Source: an uncultured Parabacteroides sp. (GTDB lineage: Bacteria; Bacteroidota; Bacteroidia; Bacteroidales; Tannerellaceae). From it: 64,000 bases of DNA. Of this stretch, positions 8,282-18,254 are shown piece by piece. The position numbers and the translations under genes were made by a program. A model generated the notes under the pieces. That model was not told the DNA's origin. It saw nothing but the letters and a program-made list of their open reading frames with translations, and ran no database searches. The DNA is taken from NCBI GenBank assembly GCA_937894065.1, contig CALCST010000043.1, positions 32,813 through 96,812 of the forward strand, in the 5' to 3' direction. How positions within the stretch are numbered: the stretch's first letter is position 1; each line of letters starts with the position of its first letter.

Positions 8282-8436
8282 AAGTTTCGCAAGCTCAACT
8301 TTCAGATAACAAGTTGACAAGAAGACAAGTTAACGAGAATTTTTAGATAATAAATTGTAAAGTTACAGGTGTTTTGACCTTGTTAACTTGTCTCTGAAAC
8401 CTTGTTAACTCTTAGTTTGGGCAACTTGCGAAACTT
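8282..8436. repeat. 155-bp inverted-repeat element, MITE-like
   Basis: AAGTTTCGCAAG (8282-8293) and its perfect complement CTTGCGAAACTT (8425-8436) bound the element. Inside, ACAAGTTAAC and GTTAACTTGT form an inner inverted pair related to the AAGTTGACAAGG repeat family. It lies between divergent genes and has no ORF. Confidence 0.55.
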
Positions 8437-8577
8437 AAATAAAATAATAGTCCGTTTTTCGTTAACAAGTTTTGCAATATTAATCAAAGTCTTTTGTATT
8501 AAAAGAGTTTTAAGAATCTTTTAGAGGATTGAATGTTCTTTTTTTCGTATTATTGTGGCTGAATAAAAAGAAAAAGT

Positions 8578-9438
8578 ATGAATAGAAGAAGATGGATTCG
8601 CAATGTTGCAGGAACAACATTGCTTTTAATGATGACACCAAATCGCTTTAACCGTTTGTTTGGTGCTGAAAACTCAGTGAAAAGCCATAATGGTAAAATT
8701 GAAACACGCAGTTTCGGTGATATTAGTATTACCTGGATAAGAGACAATGCGAAGGAAGGATTTATGAACAATAGTCTTTTCAGTGATTTTGACCAGGAAA
8801 TCTTGTCGCGTGTATCTCCGGACGGGAAGATGCCTTCGACCGTGAGTTGTTATCTTTTGCAGACCGAAGGAAAGAATATCCTGTTTGACACAGGAAACGG
8901 AGCTGAGGACAGTTTGCTGTTGAAAGCTTTGGAATCACTTTCGATTACTCCGAATGACATAAATGCTATTTTCCTTACTCATCTGCATGGTGACCATATC
9001 GGTGGATTAGTCAAGGATGGAAAGCCTGTTTTTGAAAAAGCATCTGTTTTTATTTCTACTCCGGAATATGACGGATGGATGAATATGGAAGAAGAAAGAA
9101 AAAATAAAACATTTGCCATTTTGGAAACTTATAAAAATAAGATACATTTGTTCAATTTTTCAGACACTCTTCCGTATGGAATTGTTGCGTTGGACGCGTC
9201 GGGACATACTCCGGGACATACGATTTACAGAATTGGGAATTGCATGATTGTCGGGGATTTGCTTCATGCTGTTGCGTTGCAGCTTGAATATCCTGATGCT
9301 TGCGCGGCTTATGACATGGATAAAGAGAAGGCTATCGGGTCGAGAAAGAAATATCTGCAATATATAAAGGATGAGAATCTGGTGTTTGCAGGAATGCATT
9401 TCCCTTCTCCTGTGTTCAGAGAGTTTGAAAAAGACTGA
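8578..9438 (+). CDS. MBL-fold metallohydrolase, exported
   Basis: A 286-aa metallo-beta-lactamase-fold hydrolase with the zinc motif THLHGDH (His135, His137, Asp139, His140), then GHTPGH (~213-218), VGDLLH with a bridging Asp, and a final MHFP His. Layout and size fit the lactonase/N-acyl homoserine lactonase-like branch (AttM/AiiA relatives), but the substrate cannot be told from sequence. The N-terminus MNRRRWIRNVAGTTLLLMM is an arginine-rich signal reminiscent of a Tat signal. It lies 28 bp upstream of the exchanger gene and may be co-transcribed with it. Confidence 0.8.
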   Translation: MNRRRWIRNVAGTTLLLMMTPNRFNRLFGAENSVKSHNGKIETRSFGDISITWIRDNAKEGFMNNSLFSDFDQEILSRVSPDGKMPSTVSCYLLQTEGKNILFDTGNGAEDSLLLKALESLSITPNDINAIFLTHLHGDHIGGLVKDGKPVFEKASVFISTPEYDGWMNMEEERKNKTFAILETYKNKIHLFNFSDTLPYGIVALDASGHTPGHTIYRIGNCMIVGDLLHAVALQLEYPDACAAYDMDKEKAIGSRKKYLQYIKDENLVFAGMHFPSPVFREFEKD

Positions 9439-9466
9439 TTCTGATAATAACACAAAAACTTGAAAT

Positions 9467-10429
9467 ATGCTCAATATTATTTTCCTGCTTGCCGGATTGG
9501 CATTGATTTTACTTGGAGCCAATATACTGACTGACGGCTCGGCTTCGGTTGCTAAGCGTTTTAACATCTCTGACTTGGTTATTGGTCTGACTATAGTTGC
9601 ATTTGGAACTTCGGCGCCGGAATTGGTGATTAGCGTTCTTTCATCGTTGAAAGGCAGTGCTGAGATGGCAATAGGTAATGTGGTGGGTAGTAATATATTC
9701 AACATACTTATGATTATAGGCTGTACGGCTTTGGTGATGCCTATGAAAGTAGGAGATGGAACAATGAGCAAGGAAATTCCTCTTGTTATTCTTTCGTCCC
9801 TGGTGTTGGCGGCTTTTGCCAATGATGTTTTGCTGGATGGAGGAGCGGCGAATGTGATAAGCCGCATTGATGGCTTGGTTTTGCTTGGCTTCTTCCTTAT
9901 ATTCATGCGATATACGTTTGCGATAGCACGTAATGGAGGAGAATCACAAGAGGAATCTCAGGAAATAAAGCTGATGCCGGTGTGGAAATCCGCTGTGTTT
10001 ATATTGGGCGGACTTGCCGGATTGATTGGCGGCGGCCAGCTATTTGTTGAAGGAGCAAGCGGTGTGGCACGAAGCTTGGGTGTGAGTGAGTCTATTATTG
10101 GCTTGACTCTGGTTGCAGGTGGAACATCACTTCCGGAACTGGCAACTTCGGTGACTGCTGCGTTGAAGAAGAATCCGGGAATAGCAATAGGAAATGTGAT
10201 TGGCAGCAATTTGTTTAATATTTTCTTTGTTTTGGGATGCAGCGCTTCGATTGCTCCGCTGCCAATGGGAAATATAAACAATATGGATATGGCTGTTCTT
10301 GTTGGCTCGTCAGTTTTGTTCTGGCTTGTCGGATGGTTTTTCCGCAAGAGAACTATTACACGTCCGGAGGGCGCTTTGCTTATTTTGTGTTATGTCGCAT
10401 ACACAACTTGGCTGATATTGCAGCAATAA
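9467..10429 (+). CDS. Calcium/sodium antiporter, CaCA family (YrbG-like)
   Basis: A 320-aa inner-membrane exchanger with about ten membrane segments and the two inverted alpha repeats of the family: GTSAPELVISVLSS with Glu52 and GTSLPELATSVTAAL with Glu224, each followed by GNVVGSNIFN or GNVIGSNLFN. These glutamates are the cation-binding residues. It exchanges Na+ for Ca2+ or a similar cation across the inner membrane. A short acidic loop (~158-168) separates the halves. Confidence 0.9.
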   Translation: MLNIIFLLAGLALILLGANILTDGSASVAKRFNISDLVIGLTIVAFGTSAPELVISVLSSLKGSAEMAIGNVVGSNIFNILMIIGCTALVMPMKVGDGTMSKEIPLVILSSLVLAAFANDVLLDGGAANVISRIDGLVLLGFFLIFMRYTFAIARNGGESQEESQEIKLMPVWKSAVFILGGLAGLIGGGQLFVEGASGVARSLGVSESIIGLTLVAGGTSLPELATSVTAALKKNPGIAIGNVIGSNLFNIFFVLGCSASIAPLPMGNINNMDMAVLVGSSVLFWLVGWFFRKRTITRPEGALLILCYVAYTTWLILQQ

Positions 10430-10490
10430 AGGCAGAAAATGAGTATCAAGGAAATGCAGTATTCTGTATTTTTGCGAAAAAATTTTTGTG

Positions 10491-11159
10491 ATGAATATTG
10501 TAGAGTTGACGGAACGCTATTCCGTGTTTGTATTGGGATTGTTTATGATGGCGTTGGGAATCGCCTTTTGTGTTCATGCTGATTTGGGTATAACCCCTAT
10601 TTCTTGTCCTCCATATGTTTTGAGTCTGGGATTGAAGCCCACAGTTGGTCAGTTTACGATAGCAATGCATGCTATCCTTGTTCTTATCCAGGTTGCTATT
10701 TTGAGGAAAGATTTTCCGAAACTGCAATATATGCAGCTGATTACGGGTTTTCTGTTCGGCTTTTTCATTGACTTTGCAATTTGGCTGACTAATTCTATTT
10801 TGCCGGAAACTTATATGATGCGTATGCTTTACGTGGTGTTCGGCTCTGCTATACTGGCTGTTGGAATACTCTTCGAAGTTACTCCGAAAGTGATGCTTAT
10901 TGCCGGTGAAGGACTGATGCTGGTGTTGGCGAACAAGTGGCATAAGCCTTTTGGAAAGGTGAAGGTCGGTTTTGATTGCACATTGATATTTATAAGTCTG
11001 ATTTTCTCATTATATTTGTTCGGTGAAATACGAGGTGTCCGTGAAGGGACAATTTTATCGGCTTTTCTGGTGGGATTCTTTGTCAGTCGTATCCAGCCGC
11101 ATTTGCGATGGTTAACAAAATGGCTTAACAGAAGAGAAGACGGAAAACAGATGTGTTGA
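10491..11159 (+). CDS. YczE/YitT-type integral membrane protein (DUF6198-like)
   Basis: A 222-aa protein with about five or six hydrophobic helices and the opening GLFMMALGIAFCVHADLGITPISCPPYV typical of the YczE/YyaS/YitT-like family. The function is unknown; some relatives sit near transport or peptide-synthesis genes. ATG at 10491 is preferred to the GTG one codon upstream. A -7 box TATTTTTG at 10467-10474 gives a leader of only about 10 nt. Confidence 0.7.
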   Translation: MNIVELTERYSVFVLGLFMMALGIAFCVHADLGITPISCPPYVLSLGLKPTVGQFTIAMHAILVLIQVAILRKDFPKLQYMQLITGFLFGFFIDFAIWLTNSILPETYMMRMLYVVFGSAILAVGILFEVTPKVMLIAGEGLMLVLANKWHKPFGKVKVGFDCTLIFISLIFSLYLFGEIRGVREGTILSAFLVGFFVSRIQPHLRWLTKWLNRREDGKQMC

Positions 11160-11275
11160 AGTTGCAACACAGGAAAAGCTGTCAAGGATAATAAACTGGT
11201 TAACTTTGTTTTCATGACAACTCGTATGCTGAAAGCATGGCTTTCGGAACTTGACTAATTTAATTATTTAGAGGC

Positions 11276-12469
11276 GTGAAGCGAATAATATCTATAATGT
11301 GTTTGTGCTTTCTGTCATTGGCTATGACATGGGCACGTCCTTTAACAGAAAGGGCAAAGGTGAGTTTGTTGACAAGTTCGCCATACGAGGCTGAGGTTTT
11401 CACTGTGTACGGACATGCGGCTTTGAGGATAAATGACCCGGGGCAGCGTATCGACATTGTGTTTAACTACGGATTGTTCAATTTCAATAAACCGTTTTTT
11501 ATATACCGTTTTGCCAGCGGGGAGACTGATTATATGCTTGGCACAATAAATTATTCCGACTATATCGTGGAATATCAGATGCGTGGAAGCACCGTGACAG
11601 AGCAGATATTGAATCTTACTGCCGAAGAGAAGGAGGCAATATGGCAGGCCTTGCAGGAAAATTATAAACCGGAGAACAGAGAATATCGTTATAATTTTTT
11701 CTTTGACAATTGCGCGACACGACCTGTGGCTTTGATAGAAAAGAATGTTGCCGGGAATGTGGATTATTCCGGATGGAAAGCTGATAGCTTGTCTTTTCGT
11801 GATATGATTAATGATTGTACTCGCAATAAACCATGGCTTACTTTTGGCTGTGACCTTGCTTTGGGAAGTCCGACTGACCGGATGGCAACCAAGCATGAGA
11901 TGATGTTTCTTCCTATGCAGCTTAAGGATGCTTTTGAGAAAGCCGAGATAGTGGGAGAGGACGGAACTAAAAGAAAACTGGTGGAAGAAACCATCGTTTT
12001 GCCTGCCGAGCCGGATGAAGCAGAGAAAACTGTAGTTACCCCTCTTGTGGCTGCAATATTATTGCTTGTTTTCTTCGTTGCACTTTCTTTGCTGGAAGTT
12101 AGGACTAACAGATATTTTGCGGTGGTGGACGGGCTGCTGTTCTTTGTGGCCGGAATAGGCGGATGTATATTGTTTTTCCTTTGTTTCGTTTCGGAACATC
12201 CTTGCACTTGCCCTAACTGGAATCTGATATGGATTCAGCCATTGCATCTTCTGTCTCCAATATTATATGTTGTAAAAAAGTGGAGAAAAGTCTTTTATTA
12301 TTATCATTTTATTAACTTTGTGGCGATTTTGCTGTTCGTGCTGTGTTGCAGTTTTATTCCGCAACACTTTAATATGGCAGTTATTCCGTTGGCATTTAGC
12401 TTGTTGTTGCGTAGTGGAATGGCGCTGTACAGAGCGAAATCTGAAAATAGGACGTTGGCTAATCGCTGA
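11276..12469 (+). CDS. DUF4105 protein with C-terminal membrane domain
   Basis: A 397-aa protein with a signal peptide (~1-20), a periplasmic DUF4105 domain (~21-240) containing FTVYGHAALRI and NFFFDNCATRP, and four hydrophobic helices in the C-terminal third (~250-385). DUF4105 has a conserved His/Cys pair reminiscent of NlpC/P60-type hydrolases, but no activity is established. The start is GTG, which places GAGG just upstream and begins a proper signal peptide. The next ATG (11297) would cut into the signal. It stands 68 bp before the phosphatase-fold gene. Confidence 0.75.
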   Translation: MKRIISIMCLCFLSLAMTWARPLTERAKVSLLTSSPYEAEVFTVYGHAALRINDPGQRIDIVFNYGLFNFNKPFFIYRFASGETDYMLGTINYSDYIVEYQMRGSTVTEQILNLTAEEKEAIWQALQENYKPENREYRYNFFFDNCATRPVALIEKNVAGNVDYSGWKADSLSFRDMINDCTRNKPWLTFGCDLALGSPTDRMATKHEMMFLPMQLKDAFEKAEIVGEDGTKRKLVEETIVLPAEPDEAEKTVVTPLVAAILLLVFFVALSLLEVRTNRYFAVVDGLLFFVAGIGGCILFFLCFVSEHPCTCPNWNLIWIQPLHLLSPILYVVKKWRKVFYYYHFINFVAILLFVLCCSFIPQHFNMAVIPLAFSLLLRSGMALYRAKSENRTLANR

Positions 12470-12536
12470 ACAATTAATACAAATATTAAGAACAAATACA
12501 TTTGCATCGGCATGAAAAGCCGGGAAAAAATAATAA

Positions 12537-14147
12537 ATGGATAAAAAAGTACGAAAAATATTATCATCACTGATAGCTATATTGGCAGTTACAAATATGG
12601 AGGCACAACAGCAGTCTCCAAAACTTGTGGTATGCATAACTGTCGATCAGTTGAGAGGTGATTATATAGAGTACTTTTATAATACTTTCGGCGAGCGCGG
12701 TTTCAAGCGCCTTATGAATGACGGTGTATTCTATAAGAATATCCGTTTTGAATTCTCCAATATAGATGAGGCAAGTGCTTTTGCCACTATTTTCACTGGT
12801 TCAAATCCTTGTTTTTCCGGTATAACAGGAAATAAGAAATATGATTTCGACAATGAAAAGGAAATCTCTATCCTTAACGATCCGGAATATTTGGGAAATT
12901 ACACCAAGGAGAATTATTCGCCTAATGCACTTATAAGCTCAACAATAGGAGATGAACTGAAGATTGCTTCAAAAGGAAGAAGTGATGTTTATTCTATTGC
13001 TCCTAATCCGGAAAGTGCTCTTCTTTCGGCAGGTCATGCTGCTAATGGTGCTTTTTGGATAGACAACCAGAATGGGAAATGGGCTACTACTACCTATTAT
13101 AAAGGGGTACCTTGGTATGTTGACAGATATAACAGTGGAAACGAATCTCTTTCGGCACGTCTTAACCAGATGGTTTGGACACCGTCATTGCCTATGGAGA
13201 AGTATAATGCTTTCCCATATGTGCTTGATGATATTCCTTTCCGTTATACTTTCAGTGAGAATGAGAGATATTGTTATCAGAATCTGAAAACAACTCCTTT
13301 TGTAAATAAGGAGATAAATCGTCTTGCCATACAGTTCCTCGAATACGGAGGATTTGGAACACGCTCGTGTCCTGATATGCTTTCGGTGACTTATTATGCC
13401 GGAAACTATCGTGGCAATATGAACAAGGAATACACTCGTGAAATACAAGATACTTATTATCAGTTGGATCAGGATATAGCAAGTTTGCTTGATGCAATTG
13501 ATAAGAAAGTTGGGCTCGACAAAACTTTGGTGGTTTTTACTGGCTCGGGCTATTACAAGAGTGAGGAGGAATATGCCGACGGTTTGCATGTGGACCGTGG
13601 TGAATTTCACCCTAAGAGATGCGTCGCATTGCTCAATATGTATATGATGGCTTTGTATGGCCAGCAGACTAAATGGGTGACAGGTTATTATAACAATCAG
13701 ATATTTCTTAACCGAAAGGCGATAGAAGATGCCAAGCTTGATTTGGCTGAGATACAGAGCAAGGCTGCACGATTTGTGCAGGAATTTACAGGTGTGCAGT
13801 CTGTTACAACCGGAACTGCGCTGATGACTGGCGACTGGAACGAAGCTACTGCATCTTTCAGACACGGAACTCATCATCTGAGACGTGGCGACTTGATTAT
13901 TGAACTTCAGCCGGGCTGGCAGTTGAATTATGATAACCCTAATGAAAAAGTAAAAGTTATCAGAAATAATGCTGTTATAACTCCTCTTATATTTTTCGGT
14001 AATGGAATGAAGCCGGAGCGTATCTACCGTGAAGTTAAAGCTACGGAAATAGCTCCATCTATTACTTACATTCTAAGAATTCGTCCACCTAATGCATCAC
14101 AGTCCTTGCCATTGTGGGAGCTGACTGTGAACAAGACTGTGCAATAA
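12537..14147 (+). CDS. Alkaline-phosphatase-fold protein, probably catalytically inactive
   Basis: A 536-aa secreted protein (signal ~1-23) of the PafA/type I phosphodiesterase superfamily. VDQLRGDY (Asp37), IFTGSNPCFSGITGN, AGHAANGAFWID and the C-terminal ITYILRIRPPNAS all align with PafA. The active site does not. The nucleophile segment GHTS is FAT (residues 82-84), the substrate-binding KDR is NPE (157-159), the first Asp/His ligand motif is GNYRGN (289-294), and the ADHG motif is TGSGYY (335-340). Only the first Asp and possibly the late His-rich segment remain. The fold is clear but phosphatase activity is unlikely. It lies 181 bp upstream of secA in the same direction. Confidence 0.75.
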   Translation: MDKKVRKILSSLIAILAVTNMEAQQQSPKLVVCITVDQLRGDYIEYFYNTFGERGFKRLMNDGVFYKNIRFEFSNIDEASAFATIFTGSNPCFSGITGNKKYDFDNEKEISILNDPEYLGNYTKENYSPNALISSTIGDELKIASKGRSDVYSIAPNPESALLSAGHAANGAFWIDNQNGKWATTTYYKGVPWYVDRYNSGNESLSARLNQMVWTPSLPMEKYNAFPYVLDDIPFRYTFSENERYCYQNLKTTPFVNKEINRLAIQFLEYGGFGTRSCPDMLSVTYYAGNYRGNMNKEYTREIQDTYYQLDQDIASLLDAIDKKVGLDKTLVVFTGSGYYKSEEEYADGLHVDRGEFHPKRCVALLNMYMMALYGQQTKWVTGYYNNQIFLNRKAIEDAKLDLAEIQSKAARFVQEFTGVQSVTTGTALMTGDWNEATASFRHGTHHLRRGDLIIELQPGWQLNYDNPNEKVKVIRNNAVITPLIFFGNGMKPERIYREVKATEIAPSITYILRIRPPNASQSLPLWELTVNKTVQ

Positions 14148-14328
14148 ACAGGGAAGACGGATTTGTTTCCTTCCTTAAGATTTACTGTTTTATCAAGTGG
14201 GGACTGTTGTCTTTATGTGATTTCTTGTTTGCAGGGGAGAATGCTCCTGTATCGGACATTTTGTGTCAATATATATGAGAAAAGAAATCAAATACTTAAT
14301 TAAAGAATAAAATAAAAACAAATATATT

Positions 14329-17300
14329 ATGGGATTTAATGAATTTTTGACGAAGTTATTCGGCAACAAATCACAGCGTGACTTGAAGGAAATCACTCCT
14401 TACGTGGAAAAAGTAAAGGCGGTTTATCCTTCTATCCAGGCTCTGTCGAATGACGAATTGCGTGCCAAAACTGACGAAATCAAACAGCGTATCCAGGATT
14501 TCGTGGCTGACGAGCGTGCCAAAGTAGAACAGCTTCGTGCCGGCATCGAAGAAAAAGAGCTGGAAGAACGTGAAGCTTTGTGGGCTGAAATCGATAAGAT
14601 TGAGAAAGCTATCACAGACAAGATGGAAGTGGTGCTTGAGCAGTCATTGCCTGAAGTGTTCGCAATCATGAAAGATACAGCACGCCGTTTTGCTGAAAAT
14701 CCGGAAGTGGTTGTAACTGCAAATGATTTCGACCGTGATTTGGCTACTCGTTTTGACTTTGTTAGAATAGAAGGCGACAAGGCTATTTATGCAAACCATT
14801 GGGTTGCCGGTGGAAATGAGATTACTTGGAACATGGTTCACTATGATGTGCAGTTGTTCGGTGGTGTCGTTTTGCACAAGGGAAAAATCGCAGAAATGCA
14901 GACTGGTGAAGGTAAGACTTTGGTTGCGACATTGCCAGTATTCTTGAATGCGTTGACTCGTAATGGTGTTCACGTAGTAACAGTGAACGACTATTTGTCA
15001 AAACGTGACTCTGAATGGATGGGCCCGATTTATATGTTCCATGGTTTGTCAGTTGACTGTATCGATAAGCACCAGCCGAACTCAGACGCGCGCCGCCGTG
15101 CTTATAATGCTGATATCACTTTCGGTACGAACAATGAATTTGGTTTCGACTATTTGCGTGACAATATGGCAACAAATCCTAAAGATTTGGTGCAGCGCAA
15201 ACATAACTATGCTATTGTCGATGAGGTGGACTCTGTGTTGATTGACGATGCACGTACTCCGTTGATTATTTCTGGTCCTGTTCCTCGTGGCGAACAGCAG
15301 TTGTTTGAATTGTTCCGTCCAAATGTGGAAATTGTGGTAAATGCCCAGAGAAATCTTTGCTCTCAGTTGCTTATTGAAGCTAAGAAGAAAATGGCAAGCA
15401 ATGACCCGAAAGTTGTTGAAGAAGGAACAGTTCAGTTGTATCGCTCATTCAAAGGTTATCCACGCAACAAGGCTTTGATTAAGTTCTTGAGCGAGCAGGG
15501 CGTAAAAGCTCAGATGTTGAAGACTGAAGAATATTTCATGTCGGAAAATATGCGTCATATGCATGAAGCTACTGACGAGCTTTATTTCGTAATCGATGAA
15601 AAGAATAATAGCGTTGAGCTGACAGATAAAGGTATCGACTTGCTTACTGGTAATGCAGGTGATCCGACATTCTTCGTTTTGCCTGATATCACAACTGAAC
15701 TTTCTCAGTTGGAAAATATGGAAGGCACTGCAGAAGAAAAGCAGGCTAAGAAGGATGAAATCCTTGCAAACTATTCTGTGAAGAGCGAACGCGTTCACAC
15801 AGTGAACCAGTTGTTGAAAGCATATACTTTGTTTGAGAAAGATGATGAATATGTAGTTATCGACAACAAGGTAATGATCGTTGACGAGCAGACTGGCCGT
15901 ATCATGGATGGTCGCCGTTATTCTGACGGTTTGCACCAGGCTATCGAGGCTAAGGAACGTGTGAAGGTTGAGGCTGCTACTCAGACATTCGCAACTATTA
16001 CTTTGCAGAACTATTTCCGTATGTATCATAAACTGGCAGGTATGACTGGTACAGCTGAAACAGAAGCTGGCGAATTCTGGGATATCTATAAATTGGATGT
16101 AGTAGCTATTCCAACAAACCGTCCTATCGCACGTAAAGACTTGAATGACCGCATCTACAAGACTAAGCGTGAAAAATATGCTGCTGTTATTGAGGAAATA
16201 GTAAGATTGACTGAAGCAGGCCGCCCAGTTTTGGTTGGTACAACTTCTGTCGAAATTTCAGAATTGTTGAGCCGAATGCTTACTTTGCGTAAGATCAAGC
16301 ACAACGTGTTGAATGCTAAGTTGCACCAGAAAGAAGCTGAAATTGTTGCTTTGGCAGGTCAGAGCAGTACAGTTACTATTGCAACAAACATGGCAGGTCG
16401 TGGTACGGATATCAAGCTTTCAAAAGAAGTTAAGGATGCAGGCGGTTTGGCAATTATCGGTACTGAGCGTCATGAGAGCCGCCGTGTTGACCGTCAGTTG
16501 CGTGGTCGTGCCGGTCGTCAGGGTGACCCGGGTTCTTCTGTATTCTATGTTTCTTTGGAAGATGACTTGATGCGTTTGTTCGCTTCTGAAAAGATTGCAG
16601 GCTTGATGGACAAGCTTGGATTCAAAGAAGGCGAAGTTTTGGAACACAGTATGCTGAGCAAGTCTGTGGAACGTGCGCAGAAGAAAGTTGAAGAAAACAA
16701 CTTCGGTATTCGTAAACGCTTGCTTGAGTATGATGACGTGATGAACTCTCAGCGTAATGTGATTTATACTCGCCGTCGTCATGCTTTGATGGGTGAACGT
16801 GTTGGTCTTGACGTTCTGAATACAATTTATGATACTTCAAATGCTATTATTGAAGAACTTTCTGCCGGAGGTTCATATGAGGATTTGAAGATGGAAGTGT
16901 TCAAGACATTCGCAATGGAATGCCCTATTACAGAAGATGAATTCAAGAACTTGAAAGAAGATAAATTGGCTGAGAAATTGTTTGATGCAGCTCTTGATAT
17001 GTTCAAACGCAGAATGGAACGTATGACTCAGGTTGCTTATCCTGTTATCAAACAAGTATTCGAACAGCAGGGTGCAAGATTTGAGAATATTATGATTCCT
17101 ATTACTGACGGAAAACGTATGTTCAATGTATCTTGCAACTTGAAAGAGGCTTATGAAACAGAATGTAAGTCTGTCACTAAGTCATTCCAGAAGTTGATTC
17201 TTCTTCATACAATTGATGATGCATGGAAAGAACATTTGCGTGAAATGGACGAATTGCGTCACTCAGTTCAGAATGCAAGCTACGAAAATAAAGATCCTCT

Positions 17301-17709
17301 GTTGATTTACAAGCTTGAATCTTATAATCTGTTCAAGAGTATGGTCGATACAATGAATAGAAAGACTGTTTCTATTTTGATGCGTGGCCAGATTCCGGTT
17401 CACGAACCGACAGAAGAAGAACGCCGTGCAGCAGAAGCTCGCCGTGCAGCAATGGAAGCAGCAAGCCAGCAGGCTGCAGCTCTTGAGGCAGAAGCTCGCC
17501 AGCGTATCCAGATTCAGAGAGCTCAGGAAGAACAGCATGAAGATATGAGCAAATATCGCACAGAAAAAGCCGGAATCAATGGCGAAGGTGTTTCAAGTGC
17601 TGCTGCTCCTCAAGAACCGGTCAGAGGTGAAAAGCGAGTAGGACGTAATGATCCTTGTCCATGTGGAAGCGGTAAGAAGTATAAGAATTGTCATGGTGAA
17701 GGATTATAA
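14329..17709 (+). CDS. secA: Preprotein translocase ATPase SecA
   Basis: A 1126-aa motor ATPase that drives secretory proteins through SecYEG. Walker A is MQTGEGKTL (residues 190-198, Lys196) and the DEAD-like box is DEVD at 298-301. Helicase motifs TIATNMAGRGTD and RRVDRQLRGRAGRQGDPG are intact. The C-terminus has a low-complexity charged linker (~1030-1100) and a SEC-C zinc motif CPCGSGKKYKNCH. The protein is longer than E. coli SecA (901 aa) because of an N-terminal charged insertion (~60-110) and extra sequence in the nucleotide-binding domain, as is usual in Bacteroidetes. Codon use looks that of a highly expressed gene. Confidence 0.97.
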   Translation: MGFNEFLTKLFGNKSQRDLKEITPYVEKVKAVYPSIQALSNDELRAKTDEIKQRIQDFVADERAKVEQLRAGIEEKELEEREALWAEIDKIEKAITDKMEVVLEQSLPEVFAIMKDTARRFAENPEVVVTANDFDRDLATRFDFVRIEGDKAIYANHWVAGGNEITWNMVHYDVQLFGGVVLHKGKIAEMQTGEGKTLVATLPVFLNALTRNGVHVVTVNDYLSKRDSEWMGPIYMFHGLSVDCIDKHQPNSDARRRAYNADITFGTNNEFGFDYLRDNMATNPKDLVQRKHNYAIVDEVDSVLIDDARTPLIISGPVPRGEQQLFELFRPNVEIVVNAQRNLCSQLLIEAKKKMASNDPKVVEEGTVQLYRSFKGYPRNKALIKFLSEQGVKAQMLKTEEYFMSENMRHMHEATDELYFVIDEKNNSVELTDKGIDLLTGNAGDPTFFVLPDITTELSQLENMEGTAEEKQAKKDEILANYSVKSERVHTVNQLLKAYTLFEKDDEYVVIDNKVMIVDEQTGRIMDGRRYSDGLHQAIEAKERVKVEAATQTFATITLQNYFRMYHKLAGMTGTAETEAGEFWDIYKLDVVAIPTNRPIARKDLNDRIYKTKREKYAAVIEEIVRLTEAGRPVLVGTTSVEISELLSRMLTLRKIKHNVLNAKLHQKEAEIVALAGQSSTVTIATNMAGRGTDIKLSKEVKDAGGLAIIGTERHESRRVDRQLRGRAGRQGDPGSSVFYVSLEDDLMRLFASEKIAGLMDKLGFKEGEVLEHSMLSKSVERAQKKVEENNFGIRKRLLEYDDVMNSQRNVIYTRRRHALMGERVGLDVLNTIYDTSNAIIEELSAGGSYEDLKMEVFKTFAMECPITEDEFKNLKEDKLAEKLFDAALDMFKRRMERMTQVAYPVIKQVFEQQGARFENIMIPITDGKRMFNVSCNLKEAYETECKSVTKSFQKLILLHTIDDAWKEHLREMDELRHSVQNASYENKDPLLIYKLESYNLFKSMVDTMNRKTVSILMRGQIPVHEPTEEERRAAEARRAAMEAASQQAAALEAEARQRIQIQRAQEEQHEDMSKYRTEKAGINGEGVSSAAAPQEPVRGEKRVGRNDPCPCGSGKKYKNCHGEGL

Positions 17710-17733
17710 ATAATCTTTCATTAATATCATATA

Positions 17734-17776
17734 AAAAGGTCGGCATATTTCTAAAATAATATGCCGACCTTTTTTT
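17734..17776. terminator. Bidirectional terminator after secA
   Basis: The stem AAGGTCGGCATAT/ATATGCCGACCTT is flanked by A-run and T-run, so it serves secA on plus and the small lipoprotein gene on minus. Confidence 0.85.
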
Positions 17777-17816
17777 AAAAACATTACCATGTTTTTTTTG
17801 AAACACTGCATTGTTT

Positions 17817-18254
17817 TCACTCTGTCTCAGTTATCACGATCTTCATGCTTGCACTACCTTTTTCGAGACCATAATTACCCTCATATCCTTCAGGTTTTAT
17901 TTCAGCATCAAGATGTATATTTTTACCGGCAATTGTGGTGTCTTTTTGAATTGTGAGATAATTATCTGAATTTTTTATTTCCATATTTCTGAATATTACG
18001 TCGGGCGTATAGAATACATTTTTGAAAGTAATATCACAATATTTATAATCTTCCGTGTTAAGTGTTACTTCTTTGTCTGTTTTTACTTCATTATTATATA
18101 CCAAATTCAGATTAGGAAATTCTTCATCGGTATAATTACTGTAGATACCATCAATATAAGATTTTGTCTCATATGATGGTTTGTCTTCATCATTACAAGC
18201 ATTTAATAACGCCATTGTGATAAATGATGATAAGAATAAAGTTTTTAATTTCAT
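17817..18254 (-). CDS. Small lipoprotein of unknown function
   Basis: A 145-aa protein with a lipoprotein signal (MALLNAC, Cys20) and a body rich in beta-prone and acidic residues, likely an immunoglobulin-like or calycin-type beta sandwich by composition. I do not recognise a family with confidence. It stands alone, converging on secA across a shared terminator. Confidence 0.7.
   Translation of the reverse strand: MKLKTLFLSSFITMALLNACNDEDKPSYETKSYIDGIYSNYTDEEFPNLNLVYNNEVKTDKEVTLNTEDYKYCDITFKNVFYTPDVIFRNMEIKNSDNYLTIQKDTTIAGKNIHLDAEIKPEGYEGNYGLEKGSASMKIVITETE

Noticed and set aside
9160..9906. 248-aa minus-strand ORF across the MBL and exchanger genes
   Set aside because: It spans two well-supported plus-strand genes and their gap, and has no recognisable domain.
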